From contig CAMBNV010000009.1 in NCBI GenBank assembly GCA_945869195.1, positions 1 through 64,000 of the forward strand: 64,000 nucleotides of DNA. Direction: 5' to 3'. Under the pieces are notes generated by a model. That model did no database searches. It saw only the letters and a program-made list of their open reading frames with translations, and had not been told where the DNA came from. This DNA is from Gemmatimonas phototrophica (lineage in GTDB: Bacteria; Gemmatimonadota; Gemmatimonadetes; Gemmatimonadales; Gemmatimonadaceae). A program made the translations under genes and the position numbers. Below are positions 18,024 through 27,413 of the stretch, one piece after another (the stretch's first letter is position 1; the number at the start of each line of letters is the position of its first letter).

Positions 18024-19232
18024 TTACTCCTCGGCGTTGGCGGCAGCAATCAACTCCGCCGGCAGGCTCTTGGTCGCCTTCGCGCCGAGCTCCTTGAGCA
18101 GCTCCGCCTGCCGGACCAGGTTCCCCGGTCCCGCGCTGAGCTTCTTTCGCGCATCATCGTACACCGCACGGGCATCATCGAGCGTCGTCCCGACCTTCGC
18201 CATGTCCGCCACGAATCCGACGAACTTGTCGTACAGCCGCCCGCCCCGCTCGGCGATCTCCTGCGCATTCCGCGACTGTGCCTCCTGGCGCCAGACGTGC
18301 GCGATCGTGCGCACCACGAAGAGGAGGGTGCTCGGGCTGACGAGCAGCACATTCTTGTCCCACGCGAACTGAAAGAGATCCCGGTCTGCTGTCAGCGCCG
18401 CCATGAACGCTCCCTCCAGCGGCATGAACATCACCACGAAGTCGAGCGACTCCACCCCATACAGCGCCTGGTAGTTCTTCTCGCTCAGCCCCTTGATGTG
18501 CTGCCGCACCGCCACGAGATGTGCCTTGAGAAACGCGCCCCTGGTCTCGTCGTCGGTCGCGCTCGCATACTCGCTGTATGCCGTGACCGTCACCTTTGAG
18601 TCCACCACCATCTGCCGGCTCTGCGGCAGATGCAACACCACATCGGGGATCACCCGGTTGCCGGCGGCGTCTTCGCGCTGGGCCTGCCGCGTGTAGTGCG
18701 TCCCTTCCATGAGGCCAGCACTGTCGAGTACGCGATCCAGGAGCAGCTCACCCCAGTCGCCCTGCGCCTTCGAGTCGCCCTTGAGCGCGCGCGTGAGATT
18801 CGTCGTCTCATTCCGCAACGTGCCGTTCAGCTCCGACAGCGCCCGCACCTGTTCGGCAAGCGCGCTCCGGTCTTTCGCATCGCTCAGGTGGATCTCCTCC
18901 ACCTTCTGCCGAAACCCCGTCAACTCGCCCTGGAACGGTGACAGTAGCGTGGTCAGGCTCGACTGATTGAGCTCCATGAACTTTTTACTCTTCTCGTCCA
19001 TGATGTCCGCCGCGACCAACCGGAACTGATTCGTCAGGTCGTCGCGTGCGCCCTGCAGCACCGCGAGCTTCTCCGCGCCCTGCGCACGCTCGGCTTTGAG
19101 CGCGGCCTGCGTGGCCGCGAGTTCGGCTGTATGCGCGATCTCGACGCCGCGCGCCCGGTAGGCGGCAACGAAGTAGCCGAGCGTGGCGGCGATTGCTGCC
19201 ACCACGAGGAGGAGGACCGTGTCGGGATTCAT
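18024..19232 (-). CDS. rmuC: RmuC-family DNA recombination protein
   Basis: A 402-residue protein: one N-terminal membrane anchor (TVLLLVVAAIAATLGYFVAA), a long coiled coil (residues about 30-150), then the RmuC nuclease-like core with KGDSKAQGDWGELLLDRVLDSAGL, VIPDVVLHLPQSRQMVVDSKVT and LEGAFMAALTADRDLFQFAWDKNVLLVSPSTLL. RmuC limits inversions and genome rearrangements between short inverted repeats. I start at the ATG of MNPDTV (19232); the track's TTG start adds six residues. Its neighbours are broken genes and a small SET gene, so there is no obvious operon. Confidence 0.88.
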   Translation of the reverse strand: MNPDTVLLLVVAAIAATLGYFVAAYRARGVEIAHTAELAATQAALKAERAQGAEKLAVLQGARDDLTNQFRLVAADIMDEKSKKFMELNQSSLTTLLSPFQGELTGFRQKVEEIHLSDAKDRSALAEQVRALSELNGTLRNETTNLTRALKGDSKAQGDWGELLLDRVLDSAGLMEGTHYTRQAQREDAAGNRVIPDVVLHLPQSRQMVVDSKVTVTAYSEYASATDDETRGAFLKAHLVAVRQHIKGLSEKNYQALYGVESLDFVVMFMPLEGAFMAALTADRDLFQFAWDKNVLLVSPSTLLFVVRTIAHVWRQEAQSRNAQEIAERGGRLYDKFVGFVADMAKVGTTLDDARAVYDDARKKLSAGPGNLVRQAELLKELGAKATKSLPAELIAAANAEE

Positions 19233-19334
19233 CCTAGTAACCTGCTGCAAGGCACTGGCCGGCGGCTACGGGTGGGTGCGAGCGGCGTGGCCTTCAGCGT
19301 TGTGCCGACGTGACGCCAATAGATTTCCCTCACC

Positions 19335-19751
19335 ATGCCCCACGACCCGCTGCACGAACTCCGCCACCACACCTACGTCATGATCCGCCCCTCTCCGGTC
19401 GCGGGGATCGGCGTCTTCGCCCTGCGCCCCATCCCCAAGGGCTGCCGCGACATCTTCACCCCGCCCGCCGGCGGCGCCGACGGCTACGTCGCCGTCCCTC
19501 GCCACGAGATCGACGCGCTACCCGAGCACGCGCGCCTTCTCGTCGAGACCTACTGCCTCTATGACCACGCGCATTACCACCTTCCCGAGGACGGATTCAA
19601 GAAGATGGACCTCGTCCACTTTCTGAATCACTCCGAGACACCCAACGTGCGGTCCGTTGACGATGGGGCCTGGTTCGAGGCGCTCGTCGACATCGAATCG
19701 GGGGCGGAGCTCTTTGTCGATTACGGCACGCTCGTCGAGGAGGAGACGTAA
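19335..19751 (+). CDS. Small stand-alone SET-domain protein
   Basis: 138 residues, essentially a minimal SET domain. It has SPVAGIGVFALRPIPKG (the GxG SAM-binding start), FLNHSETPNV (the NHSxxPN pseudoknot) and GAELFVDYGTL (the ExxxDYG end). There is no pre- or post-SET zinc cluster. SET proteins transfer methyl groups from SAM to lysine; the bacterial substrates of such minimal forms are largely unknown. It starts 102 bp from the divergent rmuC gene. It is the second SET domain in this window, the other being fused to an ATP-grasp ligase at 514-2016, and the two are not close copies. Confidence 0.8.
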   Translation: MPHDPLHELRHHTYVMIRPSPVAGIGVFALRPIPKGCRDIFTPPAGGADGYVAVPRHEIDALPEHARLLVETYCLYDHAHYHLPEDGFKKMDLVHFLNHSETPNVRSVDDGAWFEALVDIESGAELFVDYGTLVEEET

Positions 19752-19753
19752 AC

Positions 19754-20365
19754 TCAGTAATCGAGCCGCATCCCCACCGCACTCCCCACCCCGCGCCGCC
19801 CTCGTACCGCATCAATCGTCGACCCCATAACCGACGTGGCATTGCCAAAGCAGCCGTGCGTCGCCCTGATCGCCCGCCTGCCATTGCACACACTCCGCTC
19901 CCTGAGCGGCACCGACCTGAGTCCCTTCCCCTTCCGCCTTACGGAACGCGACCCACTCCGCGAACTCCGCCGCCGCGCTGCGGCACCAGGGATCGTCCTG
20001 CTCGGTCAACTTCACCGACTGCTCGAACGCGTGCTCCACCCCGAGGAAGGGTGTCTTGTGCGCCTCTTCGCAGGCGCGACGCACGAGGTGGAGCAGCGAC
20101 TTTCGGTAGGAGCCCACCGCGTCGTCACGCTCATTCTCCTCCGAGAGGTAGTCCGTCGTCCACCTATGTGCCGCGAGAGTGCCAGCCTCGATCGCCGGCA
20201 GGTAGTGGTCGAGTGTGAAGCGCAGCGTGCAGGCCGGTGCGTAGAGCCGGAGCGACGCAGCCCCGAGTCCCACAGCAGTGAATCGGCGCAGCATCCCCCG
20301 AGCCGGTCGGAGCGGGCGTCGAACGCGCGACGCACACCGCCGAGGGTGATGATGGGACGAGGCAT
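19754..20365 (-). pseudogene. Frameshifted gene of unknown function
   Basis: Three minus-strand frames must be joined to give a sensible protein. It starts MPRPIITLGGVRRAFDARSD (ATG at 20365), shifts near 20300 into MLRRFTAVGLG then FTLDHYLPAIEAGTLAAHRW and SLLHLVRRACEEAHKTPFLG, and shifts again near 19920 into GSTIDAVRGGRGVGSAVGMRLDY, ending at a TGA at 19754. Each block looks natural and none is complete alone. I do not recognise the family; the helical YLSEENERDDAVGSYRKSL core resembles a soluble enzyme or regulator. The two shifts are either decay or sequencing indels. The long plus-strand ORF over it (19836-20477) is a shadow. Confidence 0.4.
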
Positions 20366-20473
20366 TGGCGCTCCTGGTCGGGTGCAGCGACAACTGACGT
20401 GCCCACACGGTAGAGTGGCATTTCTCGGAGCGCAATATTGGCACCTCGGCCGCGGAGACGTATCTTCGCGGTC

Positions 20474-21958
20474 ATGAACAACCTTCTCCGCACCGCCTAC
20501 TGCCTCGCGATCGCCACCACCGTCGCCGCACAAGAGCCAATCGACCAGGCCACGCTGGCCCGCATCCGCGACGAAGGCCTGAACCGCTCGCAAGTGGGCG
20601 CGACCTTCAACCACCTCACCAACGTCATCGGGGCGCGGCTCACCGGGTCGGCCCCGTTCAAGCAGGCCGCGGACTGGTCCGCAGCGCAGCTCCGCACCAA
20701 CGGGCTCAAGAACGTCCACCTCGAGAGCTGGCCTTTTGGCCGTGGGTGGGCGCTCAAGCGTTTCGTCTTCGAGATGGTGGAGCCACGCTACGTGCCGCTC
20801 GTGGGCTACCCCGAAGGATGGACGCCCTCGACCAAGGGCGAACTCTTGGGCGCACCGGTCTTCATTGGTAACCTCGCCGACTCGAGCGCCGTGCGGGCGC
20901 AGGCCGCGCGACTCCGGGGCGCGATCGTGCTCGCCACCGAGCCGCAGCAGGCGTTCATCGTCAAGGACCGGATCGAGCCGAGCCTCAGCGAGACGCCCGT
21001 CCCGATTGGTGCGCCGCCCTTCATTAATGCGCGCAGCCCAATGCCCACGCGGGCCCTCGGCACGATGCTCTCAGAGCTTGGAGCGGGTGTGGTGCTTCGG
21101 CCCTCGCAGGGTCAGCATGGCACGATGTTCGTTCTTGGCAATCGCGCCACGCCAAGCACCGCTGTGCCCACGGTGATCGTCCAGGCTGAGCAGTACAACA
21201 TGATCGTCAACGCGATGCAGGCCGGCACGCCCGTCAAGCTCCGCGTCGGCGTACAGGCCGAGTATCAGACGGCCGACACCAACGGCTACAACGTCATCGC
21301 CGAGATTCCCGGCACCGATCCCACACTGAGCTCTGAGATCGTGCTCGTTGGCGCGCATCTCGACTCCTGGCACTCAGCCACGGGCGCCACCGACAACGCC
21401 GATGCGGCCGCGTCGCTGATCGAAGCGATGCGCATTTTGCAGACTCTCAACCTCAAGCCGCGCCGCACCATCCGGATGGCGCTCTGGGGCGGTGAGGAGC
21501 AGGGACTCCTCGGGTCAAAGGCGTACGCGCAGGCGCATTTCGCCGCGCCTGCAAACGGGGGTGCCGCACGCGAGAAGCTCTCGCTCTATCTGAACAGCGA
21601 TCCGGGCAGTGGTCCTATCTATGGGTGGTACATGGAGGAGAATGCGCCGGCCAAGTCGCTTTTTGACGCCTGGCTCGCCCCACTCCAGGACCTCGGCATG
21701 CGGCGCAACGTCATGAGCAAGATCGGCAACACCGACCACCTTTCATTCCTTGGGCTCGGCGCTCCGTCGTTCAACTCGCTGCAGGACTATGTGGAGTACG
21801 ACGTGCGCGAGCACCACACCAACGCCGACTTCGCCGACCGCGTGAGCGTCCCCGACCTCAAGCAGAATGCGATCGTGCTCGCCACCTTTGCCTGGTTGGC
21901 GGCGACGCGAGAGCAGAAGGTGCCGGGCCCGGTAACGAGCGCGGCACCGGTACCCTAG
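20474..21958 (+). CDS. Secreted M28-family aminopeptidase
   Basis: 494 residues. It has a signal peptide MNNLLRTAYCLAIATTVAAQ, a PA-like insertion in the middle (FIGNLADSSAVRAQAARLRG), and the M28 core: LVGAHLDSWHSATGATDNAD (His and bridging Asp), ALWGGEEQGLLGSKAY (catalytic Glu), LNSDPGSGP and NTDHLSFLGLGAPSF (late His). It should cleave N-terminal residues from extracellular peptides. I use the ATG at 20474; the track's earlier start has no signal peptide. It is convergent with the following M20 gene, 12 bp away. Confidence 0.87.
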   Translation: MNNLLRTAYCLAIATTVAAQEPIDQATLARIRDEGLNRSQVGATFNHLTNVIGARLTGSAPFKQAADWSAAQLRTNGLKNVHLESWPFGRGWALKRFVFEMVEPRYVPLVGYPEGWTPSTKGELLGAPVFIGNLADSSAVRAQAARLRGAIVLATEPQQAFIVKDRIEPSLSETPVPIGAPPFINARSPMPTRALGTMLSELGAGVVLRPSQGQHGTMFVLGNRATPSTAVPTVIVQAEQYNMIVNAMQAGTPVKLRVGVQAEYQTADTNGYNVIAEIPGTDPTLSSEIVLVGAHLDSWHSATGATDNADAAASLIEAMRILQTLNLKPRRTIRMALWGGEEQGLLGSKAYAQAHFAAPANGGAAREKLSLYLNSDPGSGPIYGWYMEENAPAKSLFDAWLAPLQDLGMRRNVMSKIGNTDHLSFLGLGAPSFNSLQDYVEYDVREHHTNADFADRVSVPDLKQNAIVLATFAWLAATREQKVPGPVTSAAPVP

Positions 21959-21970
21959 CGCCGGTCGCGG

Positions 21971-23257
21971 TCAGGGCACGAACCGCGGCGCCACCGGTTT
22001 TACTCCGTCTCCGAAGGTCGTCGCCAACAGGAGCGTGAGCTTGGTCCCCTGCAACGCACTGGGCCAATGCGCCCACTCGGTCAGGGTGTGTTGGTCGCCG
22101 CCCTGCGAGCGACCGATCGCGATGCTCGGGATCCCCATCACCACGCCGATGTTGGCGTCGGTGCTCCCGGTCGCGAGCGCCTCGGCCGCGCCGGGCATGC
22201 CGAAGTCGACGTTCAACTGTTTTTGGATGTCGATCGCGGTCTGCACGAGCGGGTGGGCACGTGCCGGCGCAAGCATCCGCTCGGTGCCGCCAGCGCCGTT
22301 CTTCTGCTCTGCCTCCACCACGAGCAGCACCTTCTCCCGCGTGGCGGCCTCCTGCGCGATCCGCGTGATCATGCGGTCGAGCGAATCGAGCAGCACCGGA
22401 TCGGGGGAGCGGAGGTCGACCGTGAAGAAGAGGTCCTGCGGAATGCCGTTGAAGATCTCGCCACCATGCACCTGGCCCACGTTGATGACCGCGCCATTGG
22501 GGAGCGGTGCCGGCTGGAGCTTGTAGATCCGCTGCACGGCGTCGGCCATCGCGAGCACCGGCGTGGGCTGCCCGCGGGAGCGTAGCGTGTGTGAGCCCGC
22601 CGACTTGAAGCGATAGCGCGTCCAATAGATGCCGAGCGCGCCGTAGCTCACCGCGCCGAGTCCGCCGTCCATGGCGATGAGCAGGTCGGGTTTGGGATTG
22701 TGCGCGAGCCAATACGCCATGCCGCGCAGTCCAAGTTCTTCCTGCACCGTGCCGACGAAGACGAGGTCGCCCTTGGTGACGATCTTCGCGGCGTTGAGCG
22801 CGCGAATGCTCGCCAGCATATTCGCGACCGAGGAGCTGTTGTCAAAGATTCCGGGCGCATGTAGCGTGTCGCCGGCACGGCGTACTGTGGTGTTGGTCGC
22901 GAGCGAGTGGACGATGTCCATGTGCGCCGCGAAGACGATGGTCGGGCCACCGCCGGTGCCTGTACGCACGCCGGTGACGTTACCAATAGAGTCGCTGCTC
23001 ACGCGAAGGCCCGCCTTTTCCATCTCGGCGCGCAGATACGCGGCGCGCTGCTGCTCGTGCCCCGACTTGCCGGGCATCTGCGCAATCCGGATCCACTCGT
23101 CCACCTGTTTGGGAAAGCCGCGCTCGAGGTGATCGAGAGCGGCTCTGACGTCGGGCCGGTTTAAGTAGGCGGGGTCCCAGGCGGTGGGGTGCTGCTGCTG
23201 GGCGGTGAGCGGGGCGACGGTCAGGGCCGCGAGAACGATGAGTTGAATAGGGCGCAT
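21971..23257 (-). CDS. Secreted M20-family metallopeptidase
   Basis: 428 residues with a signal peptide (MRPIQLIVLAALTVAPLTAQ). M20 zinc-site motifs: FAAHMDIVHS (His and Asp), GIFDNSSSVANML (bridging Asp), GTVQEELGLRGMAY (Glu pair), MDGG, and a C-terminal GGDQHTLTEWAH with the last His. The dimerisation domain sits between about residues 200 and 310. The M20 family includes di- and tripeptidases and amidohydrolases that act on short peptides, so it would complete the work of the neighbouring secreted aminopeptidases. The ATG at 23257 is preferred over the track start, which lacks a signal sequence. Confidence 0.86.
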   Translation of the reverse strand: MRPIQLIVLAALTVAPLTAQQQHPTAWDPAYLNRPDVRAALDHLERGFPKQVDEWIRIAQMPGKSGHEQQRAAYLRAEMEKAGLRVSSDSIGNVTGVRTGTGGGPTIVFAAHMDIVHSLATNTTVRRAGDTLHAPGIFDNSSSVANMLASIRALNAAKIVTKGDLVFVGTVQEELGLRGMAYWLAHNPKPDLLIAMDGGLGAVSYGALGIYWTRYRFKSAGSHTLRSRGQPTPVLAMADAVQRIYKLQPAPLPNGAVINVGQVHGGEIFNGIPQDLFFTVDLRSPDPVLLDSLDRMITRIAQEAATREKVLLVVEAEQKNGAGGTERMLAPARAHPLVQTAIDIQKQLNVDFGMPGAAEALATGSTDANIGVVMGIPSIAIGRSQGGDQHTLTEWAHWPSALQGTKLTLLLATTFGDGVKPVAPRFVP

Positions 23258-23319
23258 TGGCGAAATCTGTGCCTGGTGGTGCGCGGCGCACAACGTGGTG
23301 ATCCCTCTGCCAAAGCACT

Positions 23320-23449
23320 GCTCCTGGAGATGGCTGACGTGTTCGCGCTCCCTGAACGGTCAGCACTGCGCCGTCCGACGGACGTGATTCATCGTTCGGA
23401 CCCAGGCAGTCAATACCGAGCGCTCGCCGGTCTGGGAGCGGTCCGCTGA
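23320..23449 (+). mobile_element. Scrap of an IS3-family transposase
   Basis: The plus-strand ORF ending at 23449 reads LLLEMADVFALPERSALRRP then TDVIHRSDPGSQYRALAG. The last block matches the hallmark of IS3-group OrfB integrase cores (IHHSDRGSQYTS), whose Asp is the second residue of the DDE triad. The sequence ends at a stop shortly after, without the rest of the core or any terminal inverted repeats that I can find. It lies in the 312-bp gap between two divergent secreted-protein genes, so I take it as a decayed insertion. Confidence 0.5.
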
Positions 23450-23569
23450 GTCGACGGGACGAGAGTCGCCCGGTCGACAGTTTTTCGTCTCCCCAGCGAA
23501 GCCGCCGCGGCTTACGTTGTACCAGTGTTGATCATTCCGCTGTCCACCCTCAGTGCGTGGAGATCCACC

Positions 23570-26500
23570 ATGAGCGACCTGTCCCACCGGGCTCCGGCCC
23601 TCGCCGCCGCGCTCCTCGCGGCCGTCGCGATGCCAGTTCAGGCCCAGATCCCCGTCGCGACCGAGTTCGACGCGTTGCATTTCCGCTCGATCGGTCCCGC
23701 TACGATGTCCGGCCGCGTGGCCGACATCACCGTCTACGAGAAGAATCCCGCGCTCTACTACGTGGGCACCGCCCATGGCGGCGTCTGGAAGACCACCTCG
23801 AACGGCGCGACCTGGATCCCGCTGCTGCAGCATGACGGGCTCATGTCGATCGGCGACGTCGAGCTGTCGCAGACCAACCCCAACCTCGTCTGGGTCGGCA
23901 CCGGCGAGGCGAACAACCGCCAGTCCACTGGCTGGGGCGAAGGCGTCTACAAGACCACCGACGGGGGCGCGACCTTCACGCACATGGGGCTGCGCGACAC
24001 CAAACATATCAACCGCATCGTCATCAACCCCGCCAATAACGACATCGTCTACGTCGCGGCGACCGGCCCGCTCTATGGCCCCGGCGGCGGACGCGGCGTC
24101 TACAAGACCACCGACGGGGGCAGAACCTGGCGTCTCGTGCTCAAGGGTGACGACGACACCGGCGCCAATGATCTCGTGATCTCGCCCAGCGATCCGAACG
24201 TCCTCTACGCCTCCATGTATCAGCGTCGCCGCTCCAACTGCTGCATGAACGGCGGCGGCCCGGGCAGCGGGATCTTCAAGTCGGTTGACGGTGGCGAGAG
24301 CTGGAACCGGCTCGGCGGCGGTCTCCCCACCGGATCACTCGGTCGCATTGGCATGGACATCTTCCGCGGCGACGCGGCGGTCCTCTACGCCAGTATCGAA
24401 GCGCCCAGCGCGGTGCCGCTCGATTCCGGCAAGACCGGTCTCTGGCGCACCGACGACGCCGGCACCACCTGGCGCAAAGTCAACAGCGCCAATCCACGCC
24501 CGATGTACTTCTCGCAGGTGCGCGTCGACCCCACCAATGCTGACCGCGTCTACATGGGCGGCGTCGGCATGCAGATGACCATCGACGGCGGCAAGACGAT
24601 CGAGACCGACGCCGCGCGCGCCACGCACGACGACATGCACGCCATCTGGATCAATCCCGCCAACCCGGAGCATCTCCTCACCGGGAATGACGGCGGCCTC
24701 GCGGTCTCGTACGACATGTCCAAGACCTGGACCTTCATCCCCAATCTCCCCGTCGGCCTGTTCTATCATGTGGGCTTCGACATGGAGATGCCGTTCAACG
24801 TCTGCGGCGGCATGCAGGACAACTACAACTGGTGCGGCCCGAGCGCGTCGCGGCATGGCGCCGGCATCTACAACTACGACTGGTTCCAGATCCAGGGGGG
24901 CGACGGCTTTGTGGCCATCCCTGACCCGCGTGATTCGCGGTGGGTCTACACCGAGTCGCAGGACGGCAACCTGATCCGCCGCAACGTCGTCACCGGCGAA
25001 TCACGTAGCATCCGCCCCAACCCGACCAACGTCTCGCCGGCGCCGGCGCCGGGCGATCCGGCCTATCGCTTTCATTGGGACACGCCGCTCCTCCACGGCA
25101 CACAGCCTGGCGTGCTCCTCGTCGCGGCCAATAAGGTGTTCCGCTCCACCGACCGCGGCGATTCGTGGGCCGTGATCTCCCCCGACCTCACGCGCAACGG
25201 CAATCGCAACGACTCCACGATGTTCGGCGTCAAGAACACCGCGATCACCATTGCCCGGAACGATGGCATTCAGGTCTGGCCGGCGATCGTTTCCTTGGCC
25301 GAGTCGCCCAAACAGGCGGGCCTGATCTGGGCCGGGACTGATGACGGCGTGGTGCAGGTCACGCGCGACAGTGGGGCCACCTGGACCGACGTGACGAGCC
25401 GCCTCGCCGGCTTCCCGGGCGGTGCATTCGTCTCTGAAGTGGTCCCCTCGCGCTTCGATGTCGGGACCGCGTATGTGACGGTCGACGATCACCGTCAGAA
25501 CAACTACGGCGCCTACGTCTGGATGACGACCGACTTCGGCGCGACCTTCCGCCGCATTGACGGGAGTCTCACCGGCGAGGTCGTACACACGCTCACCGAA
25601 GACACACGCAACGCCGAGGTGCTCTACGTCGGCACCGAGTCGGGCATCTTCCTCACGATCGACCGTGGGGCCACCTGGCGCCGCCTGCGCGCCAACTTCC
25701 CCACCGTCCGCGTGGACGAAATCACCATCCACCCGCGCGACAACGCGATGCTCGTCGCGTCGCACGGCCGCGCGATCTGGGTGCTCGACCATCTCGAGCC
25801 CATCCAGGAGTACGCCGCGGCGCAGGCCGCCACCGTACAGCTCTTTTCCGTGCCGACTGCGCTGCAGTGGAAGTCGATGGACAACCGCAACGACGAGTTC
25901 TGGGGACACCAGACCTTTATTGGCGAGAACCCGCCCACCGAGGCGGTGATCTCCTTCCACGTGAAGACGCCGCCGCAGGCACTGTTGCTGCGCATCTCGA
26001 GCGGCACGCGCCTGATCCGTGAGATCGCCGTTCCGGCGACCAAGAACCGCGCTGGCATTCAGAGTGTCTGCTGGGACCAGCGTGTCGCCGCGATCGTCGG
26101 CGCGCCGGCCGCTGGTGGTGGTGGTGGGGGTGGTGGTGGTGGTGGCGCTCAGGGTGCCAATCGCCCGCCCGCCGTACCGGGCACTCCGGCGCCGATGCCC
26201 GACGCCGGCTACAAGCCGCTCAACCCCTGCGCCGTCGCTGCGCCCGGGGCCGGTGGTCCCGGTGGTGGTGGTGGCTTCGGTGGTGGTGGTGGCGGGAACG
26301 CGGGCCCCTACGCGGCGCCCGGCGACTACATGGTCGCGCTCGTTGCCGACGGCGCTGTCGTCGACAGCAAGCCTATGCGCATCGTGATGGACCCTGAGGT
26401 CGAGAAGCACTTCTCGGGCAAGCCGCGTCTGGCCTACGACAAGCTCGTGAACGCACTGCATCTGGTACAGCAGCGCGGCCAGAACTTCGCCACGCGCCTC

Positions 26501-26929
26501 ACCGCGCTCGCGGCGCAGATTGCGATTGTGGAGTCGAAGATCGACTCCCTGGGGAGTGCCACGCCGAAGATGAAGACCGATTTCACCGAGTTCAAGACGC
26601 AGTTCAACGACGTCCGCACGAAGTTTGGTGTGCAGCCGGGCCGTCTTGCCGGTGCCGCGGCCCCGAGCGCTCCGAGCGGCCCGGGAGGCGGTGCGGGTCC
26701 AGGAGGACAGGGCGCTGCGGCGCCCAACAATGCACTCGCCCGCGTTGGTCAGGTGAAGGGCCTACTGCTCGGCGTCTGGGAGGAGCCGAGTGCGTCGAGT
26801 GTGCGTCAGGCCGCCGACGCCACGAAACTGCTTGATGAGGCGATCAAGCAGGCCGACACAATGCTCGGACGGGTGAATCGGATAAACTCCACCCTCAAGA
26901 AGTCGGGGCTCGCGATCACACTGCCGTAG
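23570..26929 (+). CDS. Very large secreted Asp-box (sortilin/VPS10-like) protein
   Basis: 1119 residues starting with a signal peptide (LAAALLAAVAMPVQAQ). The first 750 or so residues form a beta-propeller marked by repeated Asp-boxes (S/T-x-D-x-G-x-T-W/F): TTDGGATF, TTDGGRTW, SVDGGESW, TDDAGTTW, STDRGDSW, TRDSGATW, TTDFGATF, TIDRGATW. These resemble VPS10/sortilin and exo-sialidase or xyloglucanase propellers. A C-terminal region has two poly-Gly linkers and a helical end (AKQADTMLGRVNRINSTLKK). No catalytic residues can be assigned with confidence; it may bind peptides or sugars at the surface. A close structural relative is encoded at 48274-51405. The ATG at 23570 gives the signal peptide. 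Confidence 0.82.
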   Translation: MSDLSHRAPALAAALLAAVAMPVQAQIPVATEFDALHFRSIGPATMSGRVADITVYEKNPALYYVGTAHGGVWKTTSNGATWIPLLQHDGLMSIGDVELSQTNPNLVWVGTGEANNRQSTGWGEGVYKTTDGGATFTHMGLRDTKHINRIVINPANNDIVYVAATGPLYGPGGGRGVYKTTDGGRTWRLVLKGDDDTGANDLVISPSDPNVLYASMYQRRRSNCCMNGGGPGSGIFKSVDGGESWNRLGGGLPTGSLGRIGMDIFRGDAAVLYASIEAPSAVPLDSGKTGLWRTDDAGTTWRKVNSANPRPMYFSQVRVDPTNADRVYMGGVGMQMTIDGGKTIETDAARATHDDMHAIWINPANPEHLLTGNDGGLAVSYDMSKTWTFIPNLPVGLFYHVGFDMEMPFNVCGGMQDNYNWCGPSASRHGAGIYNYDWFQIQGGDGFVAIPDPRDSRWVYTESQDGNLIRRNVVTGESRSIRPNPTNVSPAPAPGDPAYRFHWDTPLLHGTQPGVLLVAANKVFRSTDRGDSWAVISPDLTRNGNRNDSTMFGVKNTAITIARNDGIQVWPAIVSLAESPKQAGLIWAGTDDGVVQVTRDSGATWTDVTSRLAGFPGGAFVSEVVPSRFDVGTAYVTVDDHRQNNYGAYVWMTTDFGATFRRIDGSLTGEVVHTLTEDTRNAEVLYVGTESGIFLTIDRGATWRRLRANFPTVRVDEITIHPRDNAMLVASHGRAIWVLDHLEPIQEYAAAQAATVQLFSVPTALQWKSMDNRNDEFWGHQTFIGENPPTEAVISFHVKTPPQALLLRISSGTRLIREIAVPATKNRAGIQSVCWDQRVAAIVGAPAAGGGGGGGGGGGAQGANRPPAVPGTPAPMPDAGYKPLNPCAVAAPGAGGPGGGGGFGGGGGGNAGPYAAPGDYMVALVADGAVVDSKPMRIVMDPEVEKHFSGKPRLAYDKLVNALHLVQQRGQNFATRLTALAAQIAIVESKIDSLGSATPKMKTDFTEFKTQFNDVRTKFGVQPGRLAGAAAPSAPSGPGGGAGPGGQGAAAPNNALARVGQVKGLLLGVWEEPSASSVRQAADATKLLDEAIKQADTMLGRVNRINSTLKKSGLAITLP
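26113..26145. repeat. GGT-rich microsatellite coding for poly-Gly
   Basis: A run of GGT/GGG triplets encoding eleven consecutive glycines in the Asp-box protein. It is in frame and a likely site of length variation. Confidence 0.7.
26251..26293. repeat. Second GGT-rich poly-Gly tract
   Basis: Another in-frame GGT tract (GGPGGGGGFGGGGGG) 120 bp after the first, forming a flexible linker in the same protein. Confidence 0.65.
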
Positions 26930-26950
26930 TTAGCTTTCGCCATACGGCGA

Positions 26951-26990
26951 GAGGGCGCGTCCGACCTGGGCGCGCCCTCGTTCTTTTTCA
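26951..26990 (+). terminator. Rho-independent terminator
   Basis: GAGGGCGCG, an 11-nt loop, CGCGCCCTC and then GTTCTTTTTC: a 9-bp GC stem with a T-rich tail, 21 bp after the Asp-box gene stop. It is a classic intrinsic terminator separating it from the next small gene. Confidence 0.85.
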
Positions 26991-27001
26991 GGAGTCTTCT
27001 C

Positions 27002-27394
27002 ATGCGGCACCTCCGTTCCCTTCGCTCCACCGCGCTCGCGCTCGTGGCGCTCGCGTTCATCTCCGCCGCCGCGCTGGCCGCCATGACGGTGCACAACCTC
27101 ACCGGCACCTGGGACTTTGAAGTGGCCACGGAAAACGGGGTCGGTACCCCCGTTCTTCGATTTCAGCAGGCCGGCGACAAGCTCACCGGCACCTACGAGT
27201 CGCGCATGTTTGGCGTGCGCGCCCTGACCGGCACCGTGAAGGGCGATTCCCTGACCTTTGCACTCGCCGCCAGCGGTGAGTCGACGGTCGTCCTCACCTT
27301 CTCTGGCAAAATCCTCGACGCCGACCGCGTCGAAGGGACTGTGGATTTTGGCGGGATGGGCGGTGCGACGTTCAACGGCACGCGAAAGAAGTAG
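27002..27394 (+). CDS. Small secreted lipocalin-like protein
   Basis: 130 residues with a signal peptide (LALVALAFISAAALA), then a short beta-rich domain: LTGTWDFEVATENGVGTPVL, GDKLTGTYESRMFGV, LTGTVKGDSLTF, and a last repeat DRVEGTVDFGGMGGATF. The repeating GxxxGT strand pattern resembles small lipocalin-like or extracytoplasmic domains found as partners or C-terminal modules in many secreted proteins. An AGGAG is placed in front of the ATG, right behind the terminator of the previous gene. No enzymatic motif is visible; ligand binding is a guess. Confidence 0.7.
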   Translation: MRHLRSLRSTALALVALAFISAAALAAMTVHNLTGTWDFEVATENGVGTPVLRFQQAGDKLTGTYESRMFGVRALTGTVKGDSLTFALAASGESTVVLTFSGKILDADRVEGTVDFGGMGGATFNGTRKK

Positions 27395-27413
27395 CGCGAG
27401 CACGGCGTAGCCC

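Noticed and set aside
26113-26293. GGT repeats considered as a CRISPR-like or regulatory array
   Set aside because: No spacers; they are in-frame glycine codons inside the Asp-box protein.
25001-26461. 486-residue minus-strand ORF
   Set aside because: Shadow of the Asp-box gene; includes translated poly-Gly microsatellites and no recognisable domain.
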